From NCBI RefSeq assembly GCF_014648635.1, contig NZ_BMRM01000004.1, positions 372,001-436,000 on the forward strand: a stretch of DNA of 64,000 nt, read 5' to 3'. Shown here one piece after another: positions 48,161-56,572 of the stretch (positions within the stretch are counted from its first letter, which is position 1; every line of letters starts with the position of its first letter). The notes beneath the pieces were generated by a model. The model worked only from the letters and a program-made list of their open reading frames with translations, was not told the origin of the DNA and ran no database searches. The position numbers and the translations under genes are program-made. This DNA is from Streptomyces cinerochromogenes. GTDB taxonomy: Bacteria; Actinomycetota; Actinomycetes; Streptomycetales; Streptomycetaceae.

Positions 48161-50350
48161 ATGTCCGTGTCCAGTACTGACCAGATCGTCGTGTCCGAGA
48201 ACGAGATCGACAACGAGATCGACAACGAACTCGTCGACGTGACGACCGAGGTCACCGAGGCCCCCGAGGCCGCTGACACCCCCCAGACCCCCCAGACCAC
48301 CTTCGCCGACCTCGGCCTCCCCGAGGGCATCGTGCGCAAGCTCGCGCAGAACGGCGTGACGACCCCCTTCCCGATCCAGGCCGCGACCATCCCGGACGCC
48401 CTGGCCGGCAAGGACATCCTCGGCCGTGGCCGCACCGGCTCCGGCAAGACCCTCTCCTTCGGCCTGCCGACCCTGGCCCAGCTGGCCGGCGGCCGGACGC
48501 AGAAGCACAAGCCCCGCGCGGTCATCCTCACCCCGACCCGTGAGCTGGCCATGCAGGTCGCCGACGCCCTCCAGCCGTACGGCGACGTCCTCGGCCTGAA
48601 GATGAAGGTCGTCTGCGGCGGCACCTCCATGGGCAACCAGATCTACGCCCTGGAGCGCGGTGTCGACATCCTCGTCGCCACCCCGGGCCGCCTGCGCGAC
48701 ATCATCAACCGCGGCGCCTGCTCCCTGGAGGACGTGCAGATCGCCGTCCTGGACGAGGCCGACCAGATGTCCGACCTGGGCTTCCTGCCCGAGGTCACCG
48801 AGCTGCTCGACCAGGTGCCGGCCGGCGGCCAGCGCATGCTCTTCTCCGCCACGATGGAGAACGAGATCAAGACCCTGGTCGACCGCTACCTGAACGCGCC
48901 CGTCCTGCACGAGGTGGACGCGGCCCAGGGCGCGGTGACGACCATGTCGCACCACATCCTCATCGTGAAGCCCAAGGACAAGGCGCCGGTCACCGCCGCG
49001 ATCGCCTCCCGCAAGGGCCGCACGATCATCTTCGTCCGCACCCAGCTGGGCGCCGACCGCGTCGCCGAGCAGCTGCGCGAGGCCGGCGTGAAGGCCGACG
49101 CGCTGCACGGCGGCATGACCCAGGGCGCGCGTACCCGCACCCTGGCCGACTTCAAGGACGGGTACGTCAACGTCCTGGTCGCCACCGACGTCGCCGCCCG
49201 CGGCATCCACGTCGACGGCATCGACCTGGTCCTGAACGTGGACCCGGCCGGCGACCACAAGGACTACCTGCACCGTGCGGGCCGTACCGCCCGGGCCGGC
49301 CGCACCGGCACGGTCGTCTCGCTCTCCCTGCCGCACCAGCGGCGCCAGATCTTCCGCCTCATGGAGGACGCCGGCGTCGACGCCGCCCGCCACATCATCC
49401 AGGGCGGCGCCGCCTTCGACCCGGAGGTCGCCGAGATCACCGGCGCCCGCTCCATGACCGAGGTCCAGGCCGAGTCCGCCGGCAACGCCGCCCAGCAGGC
49501 CGAGCGTGAGGTGGCCCAGCTCACCAAGCAGCTGGAGCGCGCCCAGCGCCGCGCGACGGAGCTGCGCGAGGAAGCCGACCGGCTGGTGGCCCGGGTCGCC
49601 CGCGAGCGCGGCGAGGACCCGGAGGCCGCGGTGGCCGAGGCCCAGGCGACGGCGGCGGAGCAGCTCACCGTGGCCGAGGAGCCGGCGCAGCGCGAGACCG
49701 AGCGCGAGGAGCGTCCGGCGGCGTCCGCGCCGTACGAGCGCCGGGAGCGGCGCGGTTCCGACCGTGACCGCGAGCGTGGTTTCGAGCGCCGTGACGACCG
49801 TCGTGACGACCGCGGTGGCCGTGGTTTCGAGCGCCGGGACGACCGTGGTGAGCGCCGTCCGTTCGACCGTGACCGCAACGACCGCGGTGGCCGTTCCTTC
49901 GAGCGACGCGAGGACCGGGGCGGCTTCGAGCGCCGGGACGACCGTGGTGAGCGCCGTCCGTTCGACCGTGACCGCAACGACCGTGGTGGCCGTTCCTTCG
50001 ACCGCCGTGACGACCGTGGTGGCCGTTCCTTCGAGCGCCGTGAGGACCGGGGCGGCTTCGAGCGCCGGGACGACCGTGGTGAGCGCCGTCCGTTCGACCG
50101 TGACCGCAACGACCGCAACGACCGTGGTGGCCGTTCCTTCGAGCGCCGCGACGACCGGGGCGGCTTCCGCCGGGACGAGCGCGGCGGGCACCGGGGCAGC
50201 GACCGTCCGTTCAACCGTGACCGCCGCGACGACCGCCCGGGCTTCCGGTCCGGCGGCCACGAGCGCCCCTTCGGCCGTCGTGACGACCACCGCGGCAACG
50301 GCTCCTTCGGCCGCCGCGAGGACAAGCCGCGCTGGAAGCGCAACGGCTGA
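48161..50350 (+). CDS. DEAD-box RNA helicase with RDDR-rich C-terminal tail
   Basis: A 729-residue protein from ATG 48161; GGAAGG lies upstream. After an acidic N-terminus comes the Q-motif (TTFADLGLPEGIVRKLAQNG), Walker A GRTGSGKT, PTRELAMQV, DEAD variant VLDEADQM, SATMENE, and the helicase C-terminal motifs VATDVAARGIHVDG and HRAGRTARAGRTG. A coiled coil with Gln/Arg/Glu follows (about 440-515). Residues about 530-729 are arginine/aspartate-rich repeats (RRDDRGERRPFDRDRNDRGG type) likely to bind RNA and drive condensation. It is the syntelog of SCO4096 by my recollection. The long leader may allow cold or autoregulatory control. Confidence 0.93.
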   Translation: MSVSSTDQIVVSENEIDNEIDNELVDVTTEVTEAPEAADTPQTPQTTFADLGLPEGIVRKLAQNGVTTPFPIQAATIPDALAGKDILGRGRTGSGKTLSFGLPTLAQLAGGRTQKHKPRAVILTPTRELAMQVADALQPYGDVLGLKMKVVCGGTSMGNQIYALERGVDILVATPGRLRDIINRGACSLEDVQIAVLDEADQMSDLGFLPEVTELLDQVPAGGQRMLFSATMENEIKTLVDRYLNAPVLHEVDAAQGAVTTMSHHILIVKPKDKAPVTAAIASRKGRTIIFVRTQLGADRVAEQLREAGVKADALHGGMTQGARTRTLADFKDGYVNVLVATDVAARGIHVDGIDLVLNVDPAGDHKDYLHRAGRTARAGRTGTVVSLSLPHQRRQIFRLMEDAGVDAARHIIQGGAAFDPEVAEITGARSMTEVQAESAGNAAQQAEREVAQLTKQLERAQRRATELREEADRLVARVARERGEDPEAAVAEAQATAAEQLTVAEEPAQRETEREERPAASAPYERRERRGSDRDRERGFERRDDRRDDRGGRGFERRDDRGERRPFDRDRNDRGGRSFERREDRGGFERRDDRGERRPFDRDRNDRGGRSFDRRDDRGGRSFERREDRGGFERRDDRGERRPFDRDRNDRNDRGGRSFERRDDRGGFRRDERGGHRGSDRPFNRDRRDDRPGFRSGGHERPFGRRDDHRGNGSFGRREDKPRWKRNG
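49770..50230 (+). repeat. Imperfect in-frame repeats encoding RDR-rich tail of the helicase
   Basis: Words such as GGTGAGCGCCGTCCGTTCGA recur at about 49848, 49948 and 50078, and GACCGTGGTGGCCGTTCCTT recurs several times. Unit sizes are irregular (about 30-130 bp), so this is a patchwork expansion, not a fixed-period array. Confidence 0.85.
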
Positions 50351-50366
50351 CGCCGAGTGACCTGAC

Positions 50367-50400
50367 AAGGGCCCGTACGACTCCGGTCGTACGGGCCCTT
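50367..50400 (+). terminator. Hairpin terminator after the DEAD-box helicase
   Basis: A 15-bp perfect stem AAGGGCCCGTACGAC / GTCGTACGGGCCCTT with a TCCG loop, followed by TT. Confidence 0.9.
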
Positions 50401-50453
50401 TTCGGTCATGTCGTGACGCATATCACACCCTCGGCGGGGGAATTGCTGGGGTC

Positions 50454-51959
50454 ATGACAGATGACGCGAGAGCCGACGCTCCCTCGGACGAGGAACGGCT
50501 GGCCCAGCTCGGCTACACCCAGGTCCTCGCCCGCCGGATGTCGGCGTTCTCGAACTACGCCGTCTCCTTCACGATCATCTCCGTACTCTCCGGCTGCCTG
50601 ACCCTCTACCTCTTCGGCATGACCACGGGCGGCCCCGCGGTGATCACCTGGGGCTGGGTCGCGGTCGGTCTGATGACCCTGTTCGTGGGCCTGTCGATGG
50701 CCGAGATCTGCTCGGCGTACCCGACCTCGGCCGGCCTGTACTTCTGGGCCCACCGCCTGGCACCCGCGCGCTCGGCGGCGGCCTGGGCGTGGTTCACCGG
50801 CTGGTTCAACGTGCTGGGCCAGGTGGCGGTGACCGCGGGCATCGACTTCGGCGCGGCCTCCTTCCTGGGCGCCTGGCTGAACCTCCAGTTCGGCTTCGGC
50901 GTGACCCCCGGCCGCACGGTGCTGCTCTTCGCGGCGATCCTCCTCCTGCACGGCCTGCTGAACACCTTCGGCGTCCGGATCGTCGCCTTCCTGAACAGTG
51001 TGAGCGTGTGGTGGCACGTCCTCGGGGTCGCGGTGATCACCGGCGCGCTCGCCCTGGTCCCCGACCACCACCGGTCGGCGTCCTTCGTCTTCACCCACTT
51101 CGTCAACGAGACCGGCTGGGGCAGCGGCCCGTACGTCGTCCTCCTGGGCCTCCTGATGGCCCAGTACACCTTCACCGGCTACGACGCCTCCGCCCACATG
51201 ACCGAGGAGACCCGCGACGCGGCCACGGCGGGCCCGAAGGGCATCGTCCGCTCGATCTGGACGTCCTGGATCGCCGGCTTCGTCCTGCTCCTCGGCTTCA
51301 CCTTCGCCATCCAGTCGTACGACCGGGAACTCACGTCCCCCACCGGCGCGCCGCCCGCCCAGATCCTCCTGGACGCGCTCGGCGCCACGACCGGCAAGCT
51401 CCTCCTCCTGGTGGTGATCGGCGCCCAGCTCTTCTGCGGCATGGCCTCCGTCACCGCCAACAGCCGCATGATCTATGCCTTTTCGCGGGACGGCGCGCTG
51501 CCCCTCTCCCGCGTCTGGCACACGGTCAGCCCGCGCACCCGGACCCCGGTGGCGGCCGTCTGGCTGGCCGCGCTCGGCGCGCTCGCGCTGGGCCTGCCGT
51601 ACCTGATCAACACGACGGCCTACGCGGCGGTGACGTCCATCGCGGTCATCGGCCTCTACATCGCCTACGTCATCCCGACCTTCCTCCGCGTCCGCAAAGG
51701 CGGCGCGTTCACGCCCGGTCCCTGGCACCTGGGCCGCTGGTCGCGCCTCGTCGGAGTGGTCTCGGTGGGCTGGGTGCTCGCGATCACGGTCCTCTTCATG
51801 CTGCCCCAGGTCTCCCCGGTCACCTGGAAGACCTTCAACTACGCCCCCGTGGCCGTCCTGGTCGTCCTCGGCTCCGCCGCGGGGTGGTGGCTCGCCTCGG
51901 CCCGCCACTGGTTCCTCACCGGCCGCCCCGCGCCCGCCCCCGCCCCGGCCGAAAAGTGA
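50454..51959 (+). CDS. APC-family amino acid/amine permease
   Basis: A 501-residue protein with twelve predicted membrane helices. The APC signature lies near the start: LAQLGYTQVLARRMSAFSNY then FTIISVLSGCLTLYLFGM, a pattern of the GABA/choline-type (bacterial amino acid/choline) subgroup. The FTGYDASAHMTEETRDA loop between helices 6 and 7 is also typical. The substrate is probably an amino acid or GABA-like amine; inference. It stands alone after a strong terminator. Confidence 0.85.
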   Translation: MTDDARADAPSDEERLAQLGYTQVLARRMSAFSNYAVSFTIISVLSGCLTLYLFGMTTGGPAVITWGWVAVGLMTLFVGLSMAEICSAYPTSAGLYFWAHRLAPARSAAAWAWFTGWFNVLGQVAVTAGIDFGAASFLGAWLNLQFGFGVTPGRTVLLFAAILLLHGLLNTFGVRIVAFLNSVSVWWHVLGVAVITGALALVPDHHRSASFVFTHFVNETGWGSGPYVVLLGLLMAQYTFTGYDASAHMTEETRDAATAGPKGIVRSIWTSWIAGFVLLLGFTFAIQSYDRELTSPTGAPPAQILLDALGATTGKLLLLVVIGAQLFCGMASVTANSRMIYAFSRDGALPLSRVWHTVSPRTRTPVAAVWLAALGALALGLPYLINTTAYAAVTSIAVIGLYIAYVIPTFLRVRKGGAFTPGPWHLGRWSRLVGVVSVGWVLAITVLFMLPQVSPVTWKTFNYAPVAVLVVLGSAAGWWLASARHWFLTGRPAPAPAPAEK

Positions 51960-52058
51960 CCCTCCCCCCGCCCCCGCCACTCCCGACATGGCCGCGTCGC
52001 CGATACCCGATCGGCGACCCGGCCTCGTCCGGCTATGCTCGGACACGCAACATCGCGC

Positions 52059-52131
<73 letters not shown>

Positions 52132-52136
52132 CCGAC

Positions 52137-52173
52137 AGGACCCCAGGTCAGGGCTGGATCGACCTGGGGTCCT
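52137..52173 (+). terminator. Hairpin after tRNA-Lys
   Basis: A 13-bp stem AGGACCCCAGGTC / GACCTGGGGTCCT with an 11-nt loop. It overlaps the last codons of the convergent TetR gene. Confidence 0.75.
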
Positions 52174-52747
52174 CCGCTGCCACGATCCGCTCCACCGCCG
52201 CCGTCACCAGTGCGTCCCGCTCCGCTTCCGTGAGGACCTCCGGGAGGGTGAGCTGTTCGACGATGAGCCAGTTCAGGGCGAGGTAGAGCAGTTTGACGGC
52301 GGTGCGGTCGCCGGGGAGGCCGCTGGACTCGTGGTAGGCGACGTTCGCTTCGAGGTCGGCCCGGACGCGTTCGGTGAGGACCGCGCGGAGTCCCGGGCGG
52401 CGGGTGGCTTCCAGGCGGAGTTCCAGCAGGGCGAGGTAGCCGGTGCGGAAGGAGGCCACGCGGCCCACCAGTTCGCGCATCAGCCGCGCGTAGGTCTCCC
52501 GGTCGCGGGCGGCGGTCCGATGGCGTTCGACGGTGGCCTCGTCGGGCTGGAGCCGCTCGTAGACGCGGGCGCCGGCCTGGGTGAGCAGGTCGTCCCGGCT
52601 GGAGAAGTAGTTCGACGCCGTGCCGGTGGGTACGCCGGCCTCGGCGTCCACCGCCCGGAAGGTCAGCCCTCGTGCGCCCTCCCGGGCCAGCACCTCGATC
52701 GCCGCGTCGACGAGTGCCGCGCGCCGCTGGTCGTTCCGTCTCACCAT
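52148..52747 (-). CDS. TetR-family regulator 1
   Basis: A 199-residue protein. The N-terminal HTH is typical (ALVDAAIEVLAREGARGLTF, then VPTGTASNYFSSRDDLL). The ligand domain has RFRTGYLALLELRLEA-like helices (FRTGYLALLELRLEATRRPG) seen in a TetR subgroup of Streptomyces. A near-perfect 20-bp palindrome lies 48 bp upstream of its start, so it probably represses itself. No target gene is divergent; its regulon may be elsewhere. Confidence 0.88.
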   Translation of the reverse strand: MVRRNDQRRAALVDAAIEVLAREGARGLTFRAVDAEAGVPTGTASNYFSSRDDLLTQAGARVYERLQPDEATVERHRTAARDRETYARLMRELVGRVASFRTGYLALLELRLEATRRPGLRAVLTERVRADLEANVAYHESSGLPGDRTAVKLLYLALNWLIVEQLTLPEVLTEAERDALVTAAVERIVAAEDPRSIQP

Positions 52748-52794
52748 GGGTCTCGGCTCCGGGTGGGGTGGGATCCGGTCGTCACTCCGGGCAG

Positions 52795-52814
52795 AGTACT
52801 GCGTACGCAGTGCT
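52795..52814. promoter_or_regulatory. Candidate operator of TetR regulator 1
   Basis: AGTACTGCGTACGCAGTGCT contains a perfect 14-bp palindrome (ACTGCGTACGCAGT, 52798-52811) extended with one mismatch. It sits between the two TetR genes, directly upstream of regulator 1. Confidence 0.65.
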
Positions 52815-52815
52815 T

Positions 52816-53475
52816 TCAGGGGTGCGCCGCGTACGCCCGCAGGAACGCACCCACCCCGGCCCTGAGCAGGCGGTCCGTCTCCGGTTCCGGCAGGGGCAGG
52901 ACGCCGTAGTGGGTCGTCTGGACGATCCGGTGCGAGATCAGGGCCGTGAAGTGGCCCGCCGCCAGGCTCGCGTCACCGTGGAGGTCCAGCAGGCCGGCGT
53001 CTTCCAGACGGGCCATCGCCTCGGTGAGGGCTCGCCCGACCGGTTCCGGTCCGGCCTCGTGCCAGGCCCTGAGGACCTCCGGCGGTACGTGGTCGGCCTC
53101 CGCGTGGATGTGCCGGACCAGGGCGAAGTGGTTGGCGTAGTCGGTCATGAGCCCGTTGAAGGCGCGGGCCAGCGAGATCAGGTCGCGTTCCAGTTCGTCG
53201 GGTCGCGGCGGGCGCTCGGGGTGCAGTACGGCGTGCAGGCGCGCCAGTTGGGCGTCCCGGACCTCGCTGGACGTCCAGGTCACGACCGTCTGGAAGAGCT
53301 GCGCCTTGCCGCCGGGGAAGTGGTTGTAGAGCGTGCGCGTGGAGACGTCGGCCGCGGCGGCGAGCGCGTCCACCGAGGCGCGGGCGTACCCCTCGCGGCC
53401 GAAGACCGTGCAGGCCGCGCTCGCGATGGCCATCTGCTTCTGCAGCTTGCGCGGTGACTCGTTCGGCCGGCCCAC
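52816..53475 (-). CDS. TetR-family regulator 2
   Basis: A 219-residue protein; GTG 53475 has GGAGG five bases upstream, so the longer frame to 53601 is rejected. The HTH reads ACTVFGREGYARASVDALAA then VSTRTLYNHFPGGKAQLF. The C-terminal domain is of the AefR/TetR_C type (LVRHIHAEADHVPPEVLRAWHE). It is divergent from an FMN-reductase/MFS pair. Two palindromic sites fill the shared 143-bp promoter region, so it likely represses both itself and that pair. Confidence 0.9.
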   Translation of the reverse strand: MGRPNESPRKLQKQMAIASAACTVFGREGYARASVDALAAAADVSTRTLYNHFPGGKAQLFQTVVTWTSSEVRDAQLARLHAVLHPERPPRPDELERDLISLARAFNGLMTDYANHFALVRHIHAEADHVPPEVLRAWHEAGPEPVGRALTEAMARLEDAGLLDLHGDASLAAGHFTALISHRIVQTTHYGVLPLPEPETDRLLRAGVGAFLRAYAAHP

Positions 53476-53516
53476 GCCCGCCTCCTTCCCTCTGTGACCG
53501 GCAACTCTAGCCGACC

Positions 53517-53553
53517 TACAACGCCCGTTGTAATTTTTACAACGATCGTTGTA
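53517..53553. promoter_or_regulatory. Twin operators of TetR regulator 2
   Basis: Site 1 is TACAACGCCCGTTGTA (53517-53532) and site 2 is TACAACGATCGTTGTA (53538-53553). The arms TACAACG/CGTTGTA are identical and the centres are 21 bp apart, two helical turns, so two dimers can bind on one DNA face. They lie between divergent starts at 53475 and 53619. Confidence 0.85.
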
Positions 53554-53618
53554 CTTTGATGCGCGACAGAGCTGCACAGAAGAGTCCGCAGACGAGCTCA
53601 CAGATGAGGGGGACAGCT

Positions 53619-54257
53619 GTGTCCGTCACCATGTCCGTCACCGACCCCGGCGCCCGTGCCGCCGAGGACCGCCCGCTCCGCGTCGCCGTCGTCCTCGGCA
53701 GCGTGCGCGAGGGGCGCCTCGGCCGGGCCGTCACCGACTGGTTCCTGACCACCGCCGCCGCCGTGGACCCGGACCTCGACCTCGACGTCGTCGATCTCGC
53801 CGAGGTGGACCTGCCGCTGGTGATGCCCGGCTGGGGCGGCGCGCCGAGCCCCGAGGCGGTCGCCGCGCTGAAGGAGGTCTCACCGCGGCTGGCCGCCGCC
53901 GACGCGTTCGTCGTCGTCACCCCGGAGTACAACCACAGCTTCCCGGCGGCCCTGAAGAACCTCATCGACTGGCACCACCCGGAGTGGCAGGCCAAGCCGG
54001 TCGGTTTCGTGTCGTACGGCGGTCTCGGCGGCGGGCTGCGCGCCGTCGAGCAGCTCCGGCTGGTCTTCGCCGAACTGCACGCCGTGACCGTGCGCGACTC
54101 GGTCAGCCTGCACGGCCCCTGGTCCGGGCTCGGCGAGGACGGCGTCCCGCGCGACGCCGAGGTCTGCGCCGGCGCCGCCAAGGGCATGCTCGGCCAGCTC
54201 GCCTGGTGGGGCCGGGCACTGCGGGACGCGCGGGCCGAGCGCCCGTACACCGGCTGA
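53619..54257 (+). CDS. NAD(P)H-dependent FMN reductase / quinone reductase
   Basis: A 212-residue flavodoxin-like protein. GTG 53619 is chosen because GAGGGGG lies six bases upstream. FMN-binding loop GSVREGRLG follows strand 1; the second flavin loop is TPEYNHSFPAALKNLIDW, and YGGLGGGLRAVEQLR completes the site. Such enzymes reduce flavins, quinones, azo or nitro compounds. Divergence from TetR regulator 2 and coupling to an exporter suggest a xenobiotic or redox-drug response. Confidence 0.88.
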   Translation: MSVTMSVTDPGARAAEDRPLRVAVVLGSVREGRLGRAVTDWFLTTAAAVDPDLDLDVVDLAEVDLPLVMPGWGGAPSPEAVAALKEVSPRLAAADAFVVVTPEYNHSFPAALKNLIDWHHPEWQAKPVGFVSYGGLGGGLRAVEQLRLVFAELHAVTVRDSVSLHGPWSGLGEDGVPRDAEVCAGAAKGMLGQLAWWGRALRDARAERPYTG

Positions 54258-54273
54258 GCGCGGGGTGGGGAAG

Positions 54274-55692
54274 ATGCGTACGACCGACCCCGCCGTGGCG
54301 CCGGCCCGCCCGGTACCGGGCCCGTCCACGGCCCTGAACCGCACTCTGGCCGTCACCGTCATCGGCACCGTGATGGCGGTGCTGGACATGACGATCGTCA
54401 ACGTCGCGCTGCGCCGGCTCGCGCAGTCCTTCGACGCCTCGCTGGAGACCATCCAGTGGACCGCCACCGCGTACACGCTCGCACTGGCCGCCGTCATCCC
54501 GACCGCCGCCTGGGCCATGGCCTGGATCGGCGCCAAGCGCACCTATCTGACCGCGCTCACCCTCTTCACCCTCGGTTCGCTGCTCGCCGCGTGCGCCTGG
54601 GACGCGGGCAGCCTCATCGCCTTCCGGGCGGTGCAGGGGCTCGGCGGCGGGCTGCTGCAGCCGGTCGGCATGGCGATGGTGATGGGCGCGGCCGACCGCA
54701 GCCGGCTCGGCCGGGCGATGGCCGTCGGGGGACTGCCCGTCCTGGTCGGGCCGGTCGCCGGGCCGGTGCTCGGCGGCTGGCTGCTCGACGCGGCCTCCTG
54801 GCACTGGATCTTCCTGGTGAACCTGCCGGTCGGCGTCCTCGCCCTGGCCCTCGCGCTCCGGCTGCTCCCGGCGGACGCGCCGTCGGCGGAGCCCGGCCGG
54901 ACCGCTCCCCGCCTGGACCTCCCCGGCCTGCTGATGCTCTCGCCCGGCCTCGCCCTGCTCCTGTACGGCCTGGCCCGGGGCGGCGAACGCGGGGACTTCA
55001 CCGCGCCCGGCGCCCTCGTTCCGGCGCTCGTCGGTGCGGCCCTCGCGGCGGCCTTCGTCCGACGGGCGCTCACCGTCGCCGCACCGCTGCTGGACCTGCG
55101 GCTGCTGCGCGACCGCTCCTTCGCCGCCGGCGCCGGCACGATCGCCCTGTTCACCTGCGGCTACTTCGGCTCCATGCTGCTGGGCCCGCTGTACTGGCAG
55201 CAGGAGCGGGGCCTGAGCGCCACGGCGACCGGGCTGCTGGGCGCGCCGGTCGGCCTTGTCGTCGGTACGACGATGCAGATCGTGGCGCGGAGGGTCGACC
55301 GGGTGGCCCCGCGCCGGCTCATCCCGCCCGGCATCGTGGTGGCCGCCCTCGGGATGGCGCTGACGGCCTGGCAGTCGGGGGTGCCCGGGATCGCGCCCTG
55401 GCGGATGGTCGTGTCGGCCATGGTGATGGGCGCCGGCACCGGCATGGTGCTGATGCCGACGATGGCCACCGCGAGCCGCGAGCTGCCCCGGGAGCGGCTG
55501 CCCGCGGCGAGCACCGCCCTGAGCATCACGTCCCAGCTGGCCGCCTCGACCGGCACGGCCACCCTCTCCCTGATCCTCGCGGCAGTACCCCCCGGCCTGA
55601 CGGCCTTCCGCACGTCGTACACGGCGGCGGCCGCCCTCCTCGCCCTGGCCGCTCTCCCCGCCCTCCTCCTCCCCGGCGCCCCCCGACGGTGA
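54274..55692 (+). CDS. MFS drug exporter, DHA2 (EmrB/QacA) family
   Basis: A 472-residue protein with about 14 membrane helices. ATG 54274 is preferred over GTG 54265. DHA2 motifs: LDMTIVNVALRRLAQSF in helix 1 (motif D1) and the helix-5 motif C-like GPVAGPVLGGWLLDAASWHWIFLVN split over the loop. It starts 16 bp after the FMN reductase, so both share the TetR-controlled promoter. Likely exports hydrophobic drugs; the substrate is unknown. Confidence 0.9.
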   Translation: MRTTDPAVAPARPVPGPSTALNRTLAVTVIGTVMAVLDMTIVNVALRRLAQSFDASLETIQWTATAYTLALAAVIPTAAWAMAWIGAKRTYLTALTLFTLGSLLAACAWDAGSLIAFRAVQGLGGGLLQPVGMAMVMGAADRSRLGRAMAVGGLPVLVGPVAGPVLGGWLLDAASWHWIFLVNLPVGVLALALALRLLPADAPSAEPGRTAPRLDLPGLLMLSPGLALLLYGLARGGERGDFTAPGALVPALVGAALAAAFVRRALTVAAPLLDLRLLRDRSFAAGAGTIALFTCGYFGSMLLGPLYWQQERGLSATATGLLGAPVGLVVGTTMQIVARRVDRVAPRRLIPPGIVVAALGMALTAWQSGVPGIAPWRMVVSAMVMGAGTGMVLMPTMATASRELPRERLPAASTALSITSQLAASTGTATLSLILAAVPPGLTAFRTSYTAAAALLALAALPALLLPGAPRR

Positions 55693-55792
55693 GTGGCAGG
55701 TCTGTTCCACAGTCCCGATGCGAACCCGCAGGTCGGAAGGGGGGAGCAGCCGGACGGGGTGGAACGGATCTGCCCGTCCGGGCCGGGACGGG

Positions 55793-56419
55793 TCAGCCGA
55801 CGCTGAGTTCCGGCAGGGGGAGGGTGTGGTGGGTCTGGAGGGCCTTCGCCCGGAGGTAGTGGACGTTGTGGGGGGTGGTGAAGAGGCCGGTCGGGATCCG
55901 GTCGCGCACCGTGAGGCCTCGCGAGCGCAGCTGCCCGGCCTTGTCGGGGTTGTTGGACAGCAGGTCCAGCTCGGTGATGCCGAGGGCGGTGAGCATCTGC
56001 GCGGCGGCCGTGTAGTCGCGGGCGTCCTCCGGGAGGCCGAGGGCGGCGTTCGCCTCGTACGTGTCGAGGCCCTGGTCCTGGAGGGCGTAGGCGTCCAGCT
56101 TGTTGTAGAGACCGATGCCCCGGCCCTCCTGGCGGAGGTAGAGCAGGACGCCGCCGCGGCCGGCGATGCGCTCGACCGCCTCGCGCAGCTGGGGGCCGCA
56201 GTCGCAGCGGGCCGAGCCGAAGACGTCACCGGTCAGGCACTCGGAGTGCAGCCGGACCAGCGGGACGGGGCCCGGGTCGCCGAGGACGAGGGCGAGGTGC
56301 TCCTGGCCGTCGGTGAGGCCGTGGAAGGTGACGAGTTCCGCGTCGGCGGCGTAGCCGTCGGCGAAGCGCAGCGGTACCCGGACGCGGGCGCGCGGGGTGG
56401 CGGCGGGGAAGTCGGGCAT
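55793..56419 (-). CDS. ribA: GTP cyclohydrolase II (stand-alone RibA)
   Basis: Opens GTP to diaminohydroxypyrimidine ribosyl phosphate, the entry to riboflavin and some pyrimidine-derived metabolites. The protein has 208 residues. Zinc cysteines are C61, C72 and C74 in RLHSECLTGDVFGSARCDCG. The GTP-site segment is LLYLRQEGRGIGLYNKLDAY, and NNPDKAGQL follows. It lacks the DHBP synthase half found in the housekeeping RibBA, so this is probably an extra copy for a special pathway. Two 18-bp palindromes precede it and a MarR gene lies upstream on the same strand. Confidence 0.93.
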   Translation of the reverse strand: MPDFPAATPRARVRVPLRFADGYAADAELVTFHGLTDGQEHLALVLGDPGPVPLVRLHSECLTGDVFGSARCDCGPQLREAVERIAGRGGVLLYLRQEGRGIGLYNKLDAYALQDQGLDTYEANAALGLPEDARDYTAAAQMLTALGITELDLLSNNPDKAGQLRSRGLTVRDRIPTGLFTTPHNVHYLRAKALQTHHTLPLPELSVG

Positions 56420-56438
56420 GCGGGTCCCTCCGGGGCTG

Positions 56439-56456
56439 TGCTTCAGATTTGAAGCA
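56439..56456. promoter_or_regulatory. Operator-like palindrome A upstream of ribA
   Basis: TGCTTCAGATTTGAAGCA has 7-bp perfect arms (TGCTTCA/TGAAGCA) around GATT. It lies 20-37 bases before the ribA start. The family pattern is TGnTTnA-N4-TnAAnCA. Confidence 0.7.
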
Positions 56457-56480
56457 GTGGTTCGAGCGGGACCCTACCCC

Positions 56481-56498
56481 TGCTTAAAAGTTAAAGCA
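56481..56498. promoter_or_regulatory. Operator-like palindrome B upstream of ribA
   Basis: TGCTTAAAAGTTAAAGCA is the same pattern as site A; centres are 42 bp apart, four helical turns. Confidence 0.7.
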
Positions 56499-56572
56499 AT
56501 CAACCGGCGGTCGGGTGGCGGTCAGGGGTGCCGCACAGGGCGACGCTCAGGGATTGGTCGGGCGAAGCGTGC

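Noticed and set aside
46934..50368. A 1,144-codon open frame on the minus strand opposite the DEAD-box helicase
   Set aside because: It is antisense to a clear helicase and has low-complexity Val/Ala/Gly composition typical of a GC-rich shadow frame.
52816..53601. Longer start for TetR regulator 2
   Set aside because: It would translate through its own operators; GTG 53475 has a strong ribosome site.
56420..56572. FMN riboswitch before ribA
   Set aside because: The leader is short and lacks the conserved RFN blocks; only the two palindromes are visible.
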